64,000 nucleotides of DNA, from NCBI GenBank assembly GCA_964510575.1, contig CAZECN010000001.1, forward strand, positions 124,001 to 188,000, in the 5' to 3' direction. Numbering within the stretch: position 1 is the stretch's first letter; every line of letters starts with the position of its first letter. The position numbers were made by a program, and so were the translations under genes. Below, piece by piece: positions 16,352 to 25,495 of this stretch. This DNA is from CALKYB01 sp964510575 (GTDB taxonomy: Bacteria > Bdellovibrionota_C > UBA2361 > SZUA-149 > CALKYB01). The notes under the pieces were generated by a model. That model did not search any database, was not told where the DNA came from, and saw nothing but the letters and a program-made list of their open reading frames with translations.

Positions 16352-17314
16352 CTAGCTAGTGGCTAACTCCTTTGAGGATGCGAAGTTTGAAATAGAGAAA
16401 TTTACTTTTTCCTCTACGGAGTTAAGGTTCGAGATATTTTGCTCTACTTTTACCAAACGCTTTTTTAAACCGGCTTGATTGGCAATTTGCACAGCAAGAC
16501 CTGGGCGAGTGTTTAGTTCAAGCAGCATAGGCCCCAGCTCTTCATCAAGGACAATATCAACTCCCTGATAGCCAAGACCTGTAAGCTGATAACTTTTTGC
16601 TGCAAGTTCTAAAAGCTTATTCCAGTGAGGTATTTGCCTGCCAGCAATGTTTGCTTGGCTGTCAGGGTGGTGCATTACTATTGAGTCATACCAAACCCCG
16701 GATAGAGTCCTGCCAGTAGCTATATCAACTCCAGCTCCAATCGCGCCTTGGTGTAGATTGGCTTTTCCACCTGACTCTAGTGTTGGCAATCTAAGCATAG
16801 CCATCACTGGTACGCCGAGAAAACTAACAATCCTAATATCAGGCACACCACGGGAACTAATATCATCAAAAATTGGATCAAAGCGAACTCGGTATTCAAT
16901 CATTGCTTTGTCAGGCCTTGAGCCCAGGCTAAAAAGACCATGAAGTATGTTAGCTACATGGTGTTCTAGGTCCGAAAAACTTAGAGTTTCTCTTGCTACT
17001 GTTTCTATTTCATTTTCACGAACATTACTTACGACAACAATTCCCTCACCACCACAACCCTGCGAGGGCTTAATTACAAATTCTTTTCTATTGTCTATGA
17101 TCTCTTTGAGTTTCTTGGCCTCTCCTACTGAAGAGACAACCCCGTAAAGTTCAGGAACGGAAATGCCAGCTTCTTTAGCAATAAGCTTAGTCCTGATTTT
17201 ATTATCAGCCAAGGGATAGAGCTTTCTCGGGTTGTGTTCCGCAATATATTCTAGGTTTCTGGAATTTATACCAACAACGCCAGCTGCTTTTAATTTTTTA
17301 AGGCGGGAGAACAT
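16352..17314 (-). CDS. RimK-like ATP-grasp ligase (alpha-L-glutamate ligase-like)
   Basis: A 320-residue ATP-grasp enzyme: 'NKIRTKLIAKEAGISVPELY' opens the fold, 'EFVIKPSQGCGGEGIVVV' is the ATP-binding loop with its Lys, and 'GVDIVLDEELGPMLLELNTRPGLAVQ' holds the magnesium-binding Glu and Asn. Relatives ligate amino acids to carboxylates (RimK adds Glu to ribosomal protein S6), but the substrate of this branch is unknown to me. Its ATG shares one base with the TGA of the 7-TM gene upstream, so they are translationally coupled in a cluster with two retropepsin-like proteins. Confidence 0.85.
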   Translation of the reverse strand: MFSRLKKLKAAGVVGINSRNLEYIAEHNPRKLYPLADNKIRTKLIAKEAGISVPELYGVVSSVGEAKKLKEIIDNRKEFVIKPSQGCGGEGIVVVSNVRENEIETVARETLSFSDLEHHVANILHGLFSLGSRPDKAMIEYRVRFDPIFDDISSRGVPDIRIVSFLGVPVMAMLRLPTLESGGKANLHQGAIGAGVDIATGRTLSGVWYDSIVMHHPDSQANIAGRQIPHWNKLLELAAKSYQLTGLGYQGVDIVLDEELGPMLLELNTRPGLAVQIANQAGLKKRLVKVEQNISNLNSVEEKVNFSISNFASSKELATS

Positions 17315-18873
17315 CAGCTCTGGCTACTAGGCTCCTCTGAGGCTAGCTCTTTAAAGCGAAATAGTTCAATCAATCGGTATCCTTTGTAGCGTCCAAGTAA
17401 AATAGCCAGTCCAAGAACCACAAGTAAAAGTTCAGGGAAGACAAAAAACAAATATTCAAGGTAGGCGTTAGTTACCAAGAAGTAAATTACTGAGGCTACA
17501 GCAAGGCTACCAATACCTTGTTTAAGCGCTTCTCTTGCACCAACTTCTTCCCAAACAACAGACATTCTTTCGATTGTCATTGTTAGTATAACCAGCGGAA
17601 AAAGAGCTAAGGAAAGCGCAATACTATGATTTAAATGGTCAGCGATAAGAGTAATCGCAATCATAAAAATGATAACTAGGGTTAGAGTGGCTGTAAGTCT
17701 CGGAACCAACAAAAGCTTCAGCTTTTCAAAGTAAAACCTAGCAATCAATCCAAGTGTGACAATTGAAGAAAATAATAAAAGACCCCAGGCAAGTTGCAGC
17801 TCTCTGAAAGAGAGAGCGATAAGCACCGGCATAAAGGTTCCAAAGGTCTTTAGTCCAACAACATTCCTAAGAAAAGCAACGAGCAGCGCCCCGAAAGGAA
17901 TAATCAGCATTTGTCTAAAGACAGCTTGGGTGTGAACGGGGAGGGAAGAAAGAGAAAGGAAGCCAGCGGCCTGTTCCTTAAGTTTACTTTTTCGAATCGC
18001 AGCCCTCACTCCAGCAGCTTCTCCCGGAGAAACTGAGATTACAGTTTTCACCGCTGCGGGGTTGTTTGTTACGATCAGTTTATCTTCACCTTTCCACCAG
18101 ACAAACTTGTCTTTAGTGAGATCCCAGCTTTTTAAATTAGGGTCATATGTGTGCCATTGCCCTTCACTAAATATTTCAAGCCAGTGAGCTACAGGTATAT
18201 TGGCCTGAGCCCTGCTCAAGGTAACACCGTGAACAAGGTGGGCTGGTATTTTTTCTTCAGCAAGCAGCTTTGTTACAACTTCAAGACGATAACGACGACT
18301 GTCTCGACCCTCGAGTAGCTTAATAAAGCTATCATCAAGTTTTTCTGTCAGTGCAAGCTGACAAAGAGCCTCGGTGAATTTCTTTTGTCCCTTATTTTCT
18401 CTCCAAACTTTTTTGTTAAGCTGCCGAGCTACTTTTTTGATTTCAGGCTTAGTAAAGACTTTTAAAGTGCTAGGCCTCTTTCTCGTTTTGTATGATCCGG
18501 CTACTTGGGCTTCTTTAGGCCGAACTAGGGCTCTATAAAAAAGATTGTAGTTGCCGGTGCTGACGCCATTCGTCCAGCGAGCGATACGATTTCCTCTCTC
18601 AGAGATTGTTGCAAGGCCGAACCCGTCGGATACAAATTGTTCATTCTCAATGCTATGGGTCTTAGAGATTTGGGGCAGGAAAAGAGTGACACTTGATTTG
18701 TCATTAACTGGTTGTACATTAATCTTAGCTTCAACCAACCAACTTGCAGTTGAGTAGTCCGGCACTAGAGGCACGTTAAGCTTGTGGTAATGGAGAAGCA
18801 AAATCACTAGCCCAGCGATAATGCTTATAATTGCTACAGGAACAGCACCTGTTGACCGTTTATTGTAAGCCAT
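17314..18873 (-). CDS. Inactive transglutaminase fused to seven-TM domain
   Basis: A 519-residue protein with an N-terminal anchor helix (residues 13-27), a periplasmic transglutaminase-like domain (about 40-270, with 'HLVHGVTLS' and 'HWLEIFSEGQWHTYDP'; the catalytic Cys is not evident at the expected place), a linker, and about seven membrane helices from 325 to 500. This matches the 'inactive transglutaminase plus 7TM' architecture usually found next to an alpha-L-glutamate ligase-like gene and an ATP-dependent zinc (retropepsin-like) protease gene, which is the case here. A peptide-modification or processing system at the inner membrane is likely but not established. Confidence 0.85.
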   Translation of the reverse strand: MAYNKRSTGAVPVAIISIIAGLVILLLHYHKLNVPLVPDYSTASWLVEAKINVQPVNDKSSVTLFLPQISKTHSIENEQFVSDGFGLATISERGNRIARWTNGVSTGNYNLFYRALVRPKEAQVAGSYKTRKRPSTLKVFTKPEIKKVARQLNKKVWRENKGQKKFTEALCQLALTEKLDDSFIKLLEGRDSRRYRLEVVTKLLAEEKIPAHLVHGVTLSRAQANIPVAHWLEIFSEGQWHTYDPNLKSWDLTKDKFVWWKGEDKLIVTNNPAAVKTVISVSPGEAAGVRAAIRKSKLKEQAAGFLSLSSLPVHTQAVFRQMLIIPFGALLVAFLRNVVGLKTFGTFMPVLIALSFRELQLAWGLLLFSSIVTLGLIARFYFEKLKLLLVPRLTATLTLVIIFMIAITLIADHLNHSIALSLALFPLVILTMTIERMSVVWEEVGAREALKQGIGSLAVASVIYFLVTNAYLEYLFFVFPELLLVVLGLAILLGRYKGYRLIELFRFKELASEEPSSQS

Positions 18874-18885
18874 GGTTTCTGCTCT

Positions 18886-19407
18886 CTACTTCTCTTTAGC
18901 TGGGCACCCTGGCTCAGACATATAGGTCCTGGCAGGGTCAAGAATCACATGGGCAGATAGAAAGCTTCTTCCAACAAGTAGAGGATAGGAAAAGTTTGAA
19001 CGGTCGGCCAAGTTTACATCAACTTCCGAGAATTTGCCGGCTAGGCAAAGACCTAATCTAACAACAGGTCTTACTTGAGACTTACCTTTTACTCTCTTGA
19101 TTCTTGTTTTTTTGTGGACAGGTAATTCAATGGTCTTAGTTTCTCTAAGACGATTTCTAATATCGAACCGAACCCAGCTTTGGCCGTCTCTTTTAAATTT
19201 TTTAATATTTTCGGCGTTCAAGGAACAGTTGTCAGCTCCAGTGTCTAACTTAGCATCTAGAGTAATATTACCAGGTGTTAGATGAACCTTCTCAATCCAA
19301 CCAACTAGTTCTTTTTCAAGAGGTTTATCCTCCTCAACAGTTTGTTCTGCCGCGGCAGAGCTCATGGCAAGCAACCAAGTTATTGCGGATAGTAATATAA
19401 TTTTCAT
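18886..19407 (-). CDS. Retropepsin-like 'ATP-dependent zinc protease' family protein
   Basis: A 173-residue protein with a Sec signal (cleavage near residue 20) and the family core 'GWIEKVHLTPGNITLDAKLDTGADN'. DTGA at residues 55-58 is the active-site signature of retropepsin-like aspartic proteases, and 'LVGRSFLSAHVILDPARTY' is the second conserved block. The old family name mentions zinc and ATP, but the visible motif is that of an aspartic protease. It is the third gene from the 5' end... of a four-gene minus-strand cluster counted from the ATP-grasp side, with 12 bases to the 7-TM gene. Confidence 0.85.
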   Translation of the reverse strand: MKIILLSAITWLLAMSSAAAEQTVEEDKPLEKELVGWIEKVHLTPGNITLDAKLDTGADNCSLNAENIKKFKRDGQSWVRFDIRNRLRETKTIELPVHKKTRIKRVKGKSQVRPVVRLGLCLAGKFSEVDVNLADRSNFSYPLLVGRSFLSAHVILDPARTYMSEPGCPAKEK

Positions 19408-19415
19408 TTTTTAAA

Positions 19416-19940
19416 CTACGATTGGGTGCAGGTTGGTTTTACTGTGTAAGAAAGAGAGGGATCGATTGTTAAATTTCCGGCAAGGAAAGATCTCCCAATT
19501 AGCAGTTCATATTCAAAGCCTCTGCGATCAGCAAGAGTTACTTCTTCTTCTAAGTATGTTTTTCCAATACAAAGACCCAGCTCTACAGTGTAGCGCTCAA
19601 TAGGATCATTTCCAGGCCTCTTAATCTTCGCGATTCGAATCAACTCTTTGGATAAGGTGCGAGATTTCCCCTCTCGATCTTTTAGATCAAACTTAACCCA
19701 ACGTTTACCCTTCTTTTTAAAAGATTTTACATTAGTTGCCCCAACAGACGAGGTTTCACTGCCCGGAGCGAGTTTGGCATGCATTATCAAATTGTCAGGT
19801 TTGATCTCAACCTTTTCAATCCAACCGAGCATGGGCTTATTTTTGCTGCTAGTGGCCGAAGGTTTCTCAGCGAAGACCGGCTCTGGCAGGCAAAAGAGTA
19901 GCTGCGCAGTAGCAACACAATATAAAACTAACCTTTTCAT
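19416..19940 (-). CDS. Retropepsin-like paralogue lacking the catalytic motif
   Basis: A 174-residue secreted paralogue of the 18886-19407 protein, with the same layout: signal peptide to about residue 24, 'GWIEKVEIKPDNLIMHAKL', and 'LLIGRSFLAGNLTIDPSLSY'. At the active site it reads APGS (residues 58-61) where the neighbour has DTGA, so the catalytic Asp and Thr are gone. Everything else is kept, so it is not a decaying pseudogene but more likely a non-catalytic partner, for example one half of a heterodimer, since retropepsins are dimers. It is the first gene of the cluster and lies 8 bases before its paralogue. Confidence 0.8.
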   Translation of the reverse strand: MKRLVLYCVATAQLLFCLPEPVFAEKPSATSSKNKPMLGWIEKVEIKPDNLIMHAKLAPGSETSSVGATNVKSFKKKGKRWVKFDLKDREGKSRTLSKELIRIAKIKRPGNDPIERYTVELGLCIGKTYLEEEVTLADRRGFEYELLIGRSFLAGNLTIDPSLSYTVKPTCTQS

Positions 19941-20236
19941 ATGAAATTTCCCCTGGGTGCGTCTGTCTGAACGGACGATTGAGAGTAAGATATCATATTA
20001 TTTAATTGCTGGAAGTGGCCCAAGGGGCCTAAAAAACAAAGTTAACGCATTGAAATAGTAGGTAATAGGGTTTTTAAAGCCCTAAAATTAAGTCTTTATT
20101 TAGCATCAAAATTATCTTTGTCTTAATTTGACCTTTCTTCTACTGACTAAAAAATGGAACCAGATAGGTAACGAAAACATCAAAATGAAGATGTTAAAGC
20201 ATTGGATTTAATTAATTTTTAGAAAAATTTAGATAA

Positions 20237-20896
20237 ATGAAAACAGTAATGATCACCGGAGCCAACCGGGGAATAGGATTGGCTCTAGCTACTCAATATG
20301 TAGAACGTGGAGATCGTGTAATTGCTTGCTGCCGAAAAGCCACCCCTTCGCTGGTTAAGCTCGATCTCGAACTAGTTGAAAATTTAGACGTATCAAGTTG
20401 GAAGGCCGTTAAGCAGTTAGGGCCAGCTCTGGAAAATAGAGAGATTGATGTTTTAATTAACAATGCTGGAATTCTTCATGAAGAAACTATTCATGACATG
20501 GATTTTGAGACAATCAGAGAGCAATTCAATGTCAACGCTTTAGGACCATTGATGACTACTCAGTCAGTTTTACCTTCGCTTAGGGCAGGTTCGGTGGTGG
20601 TTATGATGTCTTCTCAAGCCGGTTCTATGTCTGATAATTCTAACGGAGGTTTGTATGGCTATAGAATGTCCAAGGCGGCATTGCACGCAGCAACTGTTAG
20701 TCTATCTCGAGATTTAAAGCGTCGTGAAGTAGGGGTTATAGCTGTGCATCCAGGTTTAGTTGCGACTCTAATGACGAAGAATAAAGGAATGACTCCTGAT
20801 GACTCTGCAAAAGAGATCATTTATTCAATCGACAAGTTCAAGTTTGAAGATACTGGAAAATTCTTTCACGCTAACGGCACTTCTCTTGATTGGTAG
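20237..20896 (+). CDS. Short-chain dehydrogenase/reductase
   Basis: A 219-residue classical SDR. The NAD(P)-binding TGANRGIG is at residues 7-14, NNAG at 75-78, the catalytic Ser in 'VMMSSQAGS' near 125, and the catalytic pair Y142 and K146 in 'YGYRMSKAA'. It resembles the C-factor/sniffer-like SDRs. The substrate cannot be told. No good ribosome binding site precedes the ATG. The gene is followed at 41 bases by the DksA-like gene. Confidence 0.92.
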   Translation: MKTVMITGANRGIGLALATQYVERGDRVIACCRKATPSLVKLDLELVENLDVSSWKAVKQLGPALENREIDVLINNAGILHEETIHDMDFETIREQFNVNALGPLMTTQSVLPSLRAGSVVVMMSSQAGSMSDNSNGGLYGYRMSKAALHAATVSLSRDLKRREVGVIAVHPGLVATLMTKNKGMTPDDSAKEIIYSIDKFKFEDTGKFFHANGTSLDW

Positions 20897-20937
20897 GGAG
20901 GAGAAAGGTCTTTGCTAAGCAAGCTTCGCTATTCAGT

Positions 20938-21282
20938 ATGATCGGTTTTTTGAAAAAATATGAAGAACGAGTGCTCGCAGAAATTGCCTCTATCGAGAGG
21001 GATATTCCTAGAACCAAAGAAGAAACTAAACCTATAGAGCCTGATGATGCAATTGGTCGTTTGACTCGAATGGAAGCTATTGGCGCTAGGTCAATAGCTC
21101 AAGCTCAACTCAGAACCTTAGAAGGACGTCTTGAGCGTTTAAGAAGTATTCTAAAAAGAATTGAGGAGAATGACTCAACTCTGGGCACGTGTTTGGACTG
21201 TTGTGAAGAAATAGGTAGTGCAAGGCTTTTGGCACGCCCGGAAAGTATTAGGTGCGTGGAATGTCTCGACGACCGGAGTTAA
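20938..21282 (+). CDS. TraR/DksA-type zinc-finger protein
   Basis: Starting at ATG 20938 the product is about 114 residues: a helical, charged N-terminal part (two likely coiled-coil helices, residues 5-75) and a C-terminal four-Cys finger, CLDCC...CVEC, like TraR/DksA proteins, which bind in the RNA polymerase secondary channel. The acidic tip residues of real DksA are not clearly present, so a role in transcription is only inferred. An in-frame TTG at 20890 would overlap the SDR gene but is a poorer start. The next gene overlaps its 3' end. Confidence 0.7.
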   Translation: MIGFLKKYEERVLAEIASIERDIPRTKEETKPIEPDDAIGRLTRMEAIGARSIAQAQLRTLEGRLERLRSILKRIEENDSTLGTCLDCCEEIGSARLLARPESIRCVECLDDRS

Positions 21283-22940
21283 GCCTTTCAAGTATCGTCT
21301 TTTATACGATCGCGTTTGGCGCAATCGCTATCCATTTGTCGCATGTATTTGGCAACCTCTCCAATATTCCGAATGGAGAAGACTTTGAGTTTTTTCTCGA
21401 ATTTTTAAACTCTTGGTCTAACTCGGAATCCATCTCATCCAAAATAGCCTTACTCTTCGGAGGTGATGGCGGACACCCCAAAGTAGTTGGTAGACTTTTG
21501 GCACTTATCTGTTGGAAGATGGCTGGGCAGCTAAATTTTTCTTTTCTAGTTTTAGTTGGCAATCTGCTTCTTATCCTTTCTTTTCTGGTTCTAATTGTTG
21601 GCTCAGGTTGGTCAGAACACAAAAACAAGATTATCTTTTTTGTTGTTCCTCTTTTGATCTTTCAACCGCAGTTTATGCGAGAGTTTATGTGGGCTTCTGG
21701 GGGCGCTGCGAATATAGCGGTGGTTTTCTTTGGCTTGTCAGCAATTTATTTTGCCACACGAACAGAGCGTAATTCAGGAGTAAGCTCTCAGCAGCAGTCC
21801 TTAAGAAATTGTTTGATATGCTCAATTTTGTCGGCATTGTCTGGTATGACTGGTTTGCTGGTTCCCGGCATCGCTGGGCTCTACTATTTTTTAAAGAAAA
21901 GAAGTTTGAGTAGTTTTGTCTTTCTAGTAATTGGTGGACTGTGTGCCTATATTCTAATTTTAGGTGTAGAAAAGGTTGGTTCATCGTCAAATTTAGTTGA
22001 GCCAGTAGCTTTTCTTAGCTATCTGACCAGCTATTTTGGATCAGTCACCGCTATTCGTTTTGAGACTAGCGTGCTTTACGGTTCCATGTTTGTAGCGGCC
22101 TTTCTCTGTTTAGTTGGACCTCTTGCAGTTTTGCGCCCGTTTATATCAGCTAGCCTTCTGTTCTTTTTTCTAATTGCAGTAGTTCATGGTCTTACTGAAC
22201 ATAACTTCTCAGTAGAAAGTAGCTTTAACGAAACTCGTTATCGACTAATTTCTTCGTTTTTCATAGCCCTACTCTGGTTGGGTTTGATTTACAACTTGAA
22301 GACTCTTTATCTTTCTCGACAACTTTCTTTTGTGGCTTTTACTGCGGGTTTAGCCTTTTCCTCTATGTCCTACCTAAGGTTCTCTCCCTATTTTGACCTT
22401 AGAAAAGCGATGCTTGAAGATAGTGTGGTTAGGTATCAAGTCGCCGGTCTTGGGTTGTTGTATCCGGATCAAGAAAAAGCTCGAAGGATAGCCTTTGCGG
22501 CAGAAAGAAATGGGGTTTATTCCTTTCCTCCAATAGACGAAAAATTCTTGGAAAATCCGCCAATTAAAGAAAAATTGAAGGTTCGTAGAGGTCGTATCGT
22601 CCATAAGTTCGAGCATATTATTGTTAGCTCCAACCATGTCTTTATCGATGGCTATGCTTTTCTAGCAAATATGAACAACGATCATTCGTTGTCTCGTCTA
22701 AGGCTAAAGAGCGGGAAAGGCAAGGTTTATACTATGTCTCTAAATGTGCGCCAAAGGCCAGACTTAGCAGAGAAGTATATTCGTCGAGATATAGCTAACA
22801 GTGGATTCTTTGGAATGTTGAATCGAGAAGAACTCCCACTGGGTGTTTACAGAGTATTCGTGCTAGTTAGTAAGGAAGGTGTAAACTATTATACTGATGC
22901 CGGAATAGAGTTGATTTTGAGTAAGGAGACTCCAGTTTGA
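21261..22940 (+). CDS. Large multi-pass membrane protein, unknown
   Basis: A protein of about 559 residues with around ten hydrophobic helices in the first 370 residues and a soluble C-terminal domain of about 180 residues. The layout recalls GT-C-type glycosyltransferases or their relatives, but I see no decisive motif. ATG 21261 is preferred; a GTG at 21252 is in frame. It overlaps the end of the DksA-like gene, and its TGA overlaps the TTG start of msrA, so the SDR-DksA-membrane protein-msrA run is likely one operon. Confidence 0.6.
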   Translation: MSRRPELSLSSIVFYTIAFGAIAIHLSHVFGNLSNIPNGEDFEFFLEFLNSWSNSESISSKIALLFGGDGGHPKVVGRLLALICWKMAGQLNFSFLVLVGNLLLILSFLVLIVGSGWSEHKNKIIFFVVPLLIFQPQFMREFMWASGGAANIAVVFFGLSAIYFATRTERNSGVSSQQQSLRNCLICSILSALSGMTGLLVPGIAGLYYFLKKRSLSSFVFLVIGGLCAYILILGVEKVGSSSNLVEPVAFLSYLTSYFGSVTAIRFETSVLYGSMFVAAFLCLVGPLAVLRPFISASLLFFFLIAVVHGLTEHNFSVESSFNETRYRLISSFFIALLWLGLIYNLKTLYLSRQLSFVAFTAGLAFSSMSYLRFSPYFDLRKAMLEDSVVRYQVAGLGLLYPDQEKARRIAFAAERNGVYSFPPIDEKFLENPPIKEKLKVRRGRIVHKFEHIIVSSNHVFIDGYAFLANMNNDHSLSRLRLKSGKGKVYTMSLNVRQRPDLAEKYIRRDIANSGFFGMLNREELPLGVYRVFVLVSKEGVNYYTDAGIELILSKETPV

Positions 22941-23554
22941 ATAATAAAACCAGCAACTATGTTGTTAAAATTACCACTTCGATTTTTTGCATTTTACTGT
23001 TTTCAGGATTAGCTATGGCTGAAGAAAATAAACTTGAAAAAGCTACTTTTGGCGGCGGATGTTTTTGGTGCATGGAGCCTCCGTTTGAAAAGTTAGATGG
23101 GGTGAAGTCTGTTGTTTCCGGTTATACTGGTGGAACCGTAGATAATCCAACTTATAAAACAATTAGCACTGGAACTACCGGGCATGCGGAAGTTATTCAG
23201 GTAACCTTCGATCCTTCAAAAGTTAGTTATGAGAAGCTTTTGAGCGTGTTTTGGAGAAATATTGATCCTACAACTTTAAACGCTCAATTTGCGGATCGAG
23301 GAACTCAGTACAGAACAGCTGTTTTCTATCACTCCGCAGAGCAAAAAGAGCTAGCAGAAAAGTCCAAGAAGGATTTGGGAGAGTCAGGTAAGTTTTCTGA
23401 TCCAATTGTGACTGAAATCTCAGAGGCGAAAAAATTCTATCCAGCTGAAGATTATCACCAAGACTATTATAAAAAGAACCCGATTCGTTACAAAGCATAT
23501 AGCTTTGGTTCAGGGCGGCAAGGTTTTCTTAAAAAGATTTGGGGGAGCAACTAG
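22937..23554 (+). CDS. msrA: Peptide methionine sulfoxide reductase MsrA, exported
   Basis: A 205-residue MsrA with a Sec signal (hydrophobic core residues 11-27, cleavage near AMA-EE), then 'ATFGGGCFWCMEPPFEKLDG' with catalytic Cys42, and 'YTGGTVDNPTYKTISTGTTGHAEV'. It reduces methionine-S-sulfoxide in proteins, here in the periplasm. The start is TTG, overlapping the preceding TGA by two bases. It meets the helicase gene tail to tail, sharing four bases (a CTAG that supplies both stops). Confidence 0.95.
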   Translation: MNNKTSNYVVKITTSIFCILLFSGLAMAEENKLEKATFGGGCFWCMEPPFEKLDGVKSVVSGYTGGTVDNPTYKTISTGTTGHAEVIQVTFDPSKVSYEKLLSVFWRNIDPTTLNAQFADRGTQYRTAVFYHSAEQKELAEKSKKDLGESGKFSDPIVTEISEAKKFYPAEDYHQDYYKKNPIRYKAYSFGSGRQGFLKKIWGSN

Positions 23555-25398
23555 CTTCGCCGACTTCTAGAGGAGCTCCGTCGACCTTTTCTTCTGTCTG
23601 AGTCTCTAGACCTACTTCCATTGTTTCGACCTCTGCCCGAAGGCTTTTTATTGGAAGTTAGTGTTGTTGCGACCTCGATAGTGAATTTCTTACCGTTAAA
23701 ATCACTTTGATCTAGAGCTTCAATTAAGGAGCTTGCCTGTGCATCAAAAAGATCTACAAAGCCATAGTGATTTCTCAGCGTGAGATTTCTAATGTCTTCT
23801 TTTTTCAAAGAAGCCTCGCTCTGGGCGAGTTTTTGAAACTTATCTATTGTTAATCCGTCTTCTTTTCCTAGGCCAAGATATACTCTTTTTTCAGGACCTC
23901 TCTTAGCCCTAAGGTTATCTCCTTTGGGTTTTCTGTCGCCCTTCGCTTTTAGCTCACTATTGTCATCCGACTTATTCCTTTTTCTGTCACGTTTTTGTTT
24001 AGGACTGCTGTCGGTATCTGTGACTAGTTCATCTTCAAGACTTTTCACTTCTTTGGAATTTTTAGTCTCGATTACAGTTTGAATTAAGCTGGCAAGTCTG
24101 CTGCTTAGTTCTTCAGGTGAAGATTTTTCTACGAGATTTTTTGCGAGTAATTCGTAGCGCTTTCCCGTTTCTGTATCTCTTTCTTCTAGAATTTTGTCGA
24201 TGTGTTCCAGCCGAGCGTTGGCTACAGCATTATCGTCAGGAAGGTCTTTCTTTGTGAATTCAACATCTAGTACTTTTGTTAGGTAATGAAAGGCCCCAAA
24301 ATCTCTTGGCCCTACTAGACTGACAGCACTACCCTGTTTTCCGGCTCGACCAGTTCTTCCAGTTCGGTGAACATAGGTCTCAGACTGTTCGTGAATGGCG
24401 TAGTTAACCACGAGCTGAATTTCTTCTATATCAATTCCGCGCGCAGCAATATCAGTAGCGATCAAAAATCTAAGCTCTTTGGCTCGAATTTTTTTCATTA
24501 CCCGGTTTCTTTGAGATTGGTTTAAGTCAGAGTTTAGCCTGCGAGCATCAAAGCCTTTGCGCCTGAGAAGAGCTTCAACCAATTCCGTGTCACTTTTTGT
24601 ATTACAGAAAATAATAGCTGATTCGGGCTGCAAAGTTTCAATCAGGTCGCACAAAGCATTGGGTTTCGCCATTAGATCGTTACCGACTTCGTAATAGCTA
24701 TGGTCGACATCTGGGATTAGATCGTTATCCAGCTCAATCTCTATTTTCTCAGCAGAAGATAGAAAGCTATTCGCAAGCATATCTACTCGAGGAGTGATGG
24801 TTGCGCTTAAGAATAACCCCTGCCTCTCTTTGGGAAGTTTTTTGAGAATGTCTCTAATATCTTCGAGGAATCCCATGGACAGCATTTCGTCTGCCTCGTC
24901 CAAGACAAAGTATTCGCAATTTTTTAACGAGAGTTCTTTTTGTCTCATTAAGTCTAAAATTCTGCCTGGTGTGCCTACTACAATTCTGCAGTCAGAAGAG
25001 AGCTTTTTTATTTGCTTAGTTATGTCAACACCGCCAATGGCAAGGACAGGCTCAAAACTACTTTCTAAAGATTGAACAACGCTAAGTACTTGGTCAGCTA
25101 GCTCTCGAGTAGGTGTGATCACTAAGGCCGCAGTTTTATCTTTCGGATAATCTGAGGAGATTAGTTTTGCAACTAAAGGAATTGAGAAAGCTAGAGTCTT
25201 ACCACTTCCAGTTTGAGCTTGAGCAACCAGATCTTTCCCGTCTAAAGCAATCGGAATTGATTTTTGCTGGACCGGGGTAGGGTTGAAGATTGAGACAGCC
25301 TCTAAAGCTTCTACAATTTTCTCGTGAGGTAGAATATCTCGGAATGTAATTTGGTTGCTCTCGTCAGAACTGCTAGCATCCGTGCTGATTTTTGACAT
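23551..25398 (-). CDS. DEAD-box RNA helicase (DeaD/CsdA type)
   Basis: A 615-residue DEAD-box helicase with the Q motif ('FNPTPVQQKSIP'), Walker A AQTGSGKT, DEAD in 'FVLDEADEMLSMGF', SAT ('LSATITP'), and 'HRTGRTGRAG'. After the two RecA-like lobes comes a charged linker, a DbpA/CsdA-type RNA-binding domain ('VYLGLGKEDGLTIDKFQKLA' onward), and a basic Arg/Ser/Gly tail. Such helicases remodel rRNA and mRNA, often in cold. It stands alone on the minus strand. Confidence 0.93.
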   Translation of the reverse strand: MSKISTDASSSDESNQITFRDILPHEKIVEALEAVSIFNPTPVQQKSIPIALDGKDLVAQAQTGSGKTLAFSIPLVAKLISSDYPKDKTAALVITPTRELADQVLSVVQSLESSFEPVLAIGGVDITKQIKKLSSDCRIVVGTPGRILDLMRQKELSLKNCEYFVLDEADEMLSMGFLEDIRDILKKLPKERQGLFLSATITPRVDMLANSFLSSAEKIEIELDNDLIPDVDHSYYEVGNDLMAKPNALCDLIETLQPESAIIFCNTKSDTELVEALLRRKGFDARRLNSDLNQSQRNRVMKKIRAKELRFLIATDIAARGIDIEEIQLVVNYAIHEQSETYVHRTGRTGRAGKQGSAVSLVGPRDFGAFHYLTKVLDVEFTKKDLPDDNAVANARLEHIDKILEERDTETGKRYELLAKNLVEKSSPEELSSRLASLIQTVIETKNSKEVKSLEDELVTDTDSSPKQKRDRKRNKSDDNSELKAKGDRKPKGDNLRAKRGPEKRVYLGLGKEDGLTIDKFQKLAQSEASLKKEDIRNLTLRNHYGFVDLFDAQASSLIEALDQSDFNGKKFTIEVATTLTSNKKPSGRGRNNGSRSRDSDRRKGRRSSSRSRRS

Positions 25399-25495
25399 CT
25401 TGACCAGTTAGTTAATAGGTTTGAAAATCTCGACCGGTATTTTAAAGATGATACCGGCTGTAAGTTTGTGGAAGATTACATTAATCCAGTATCAA

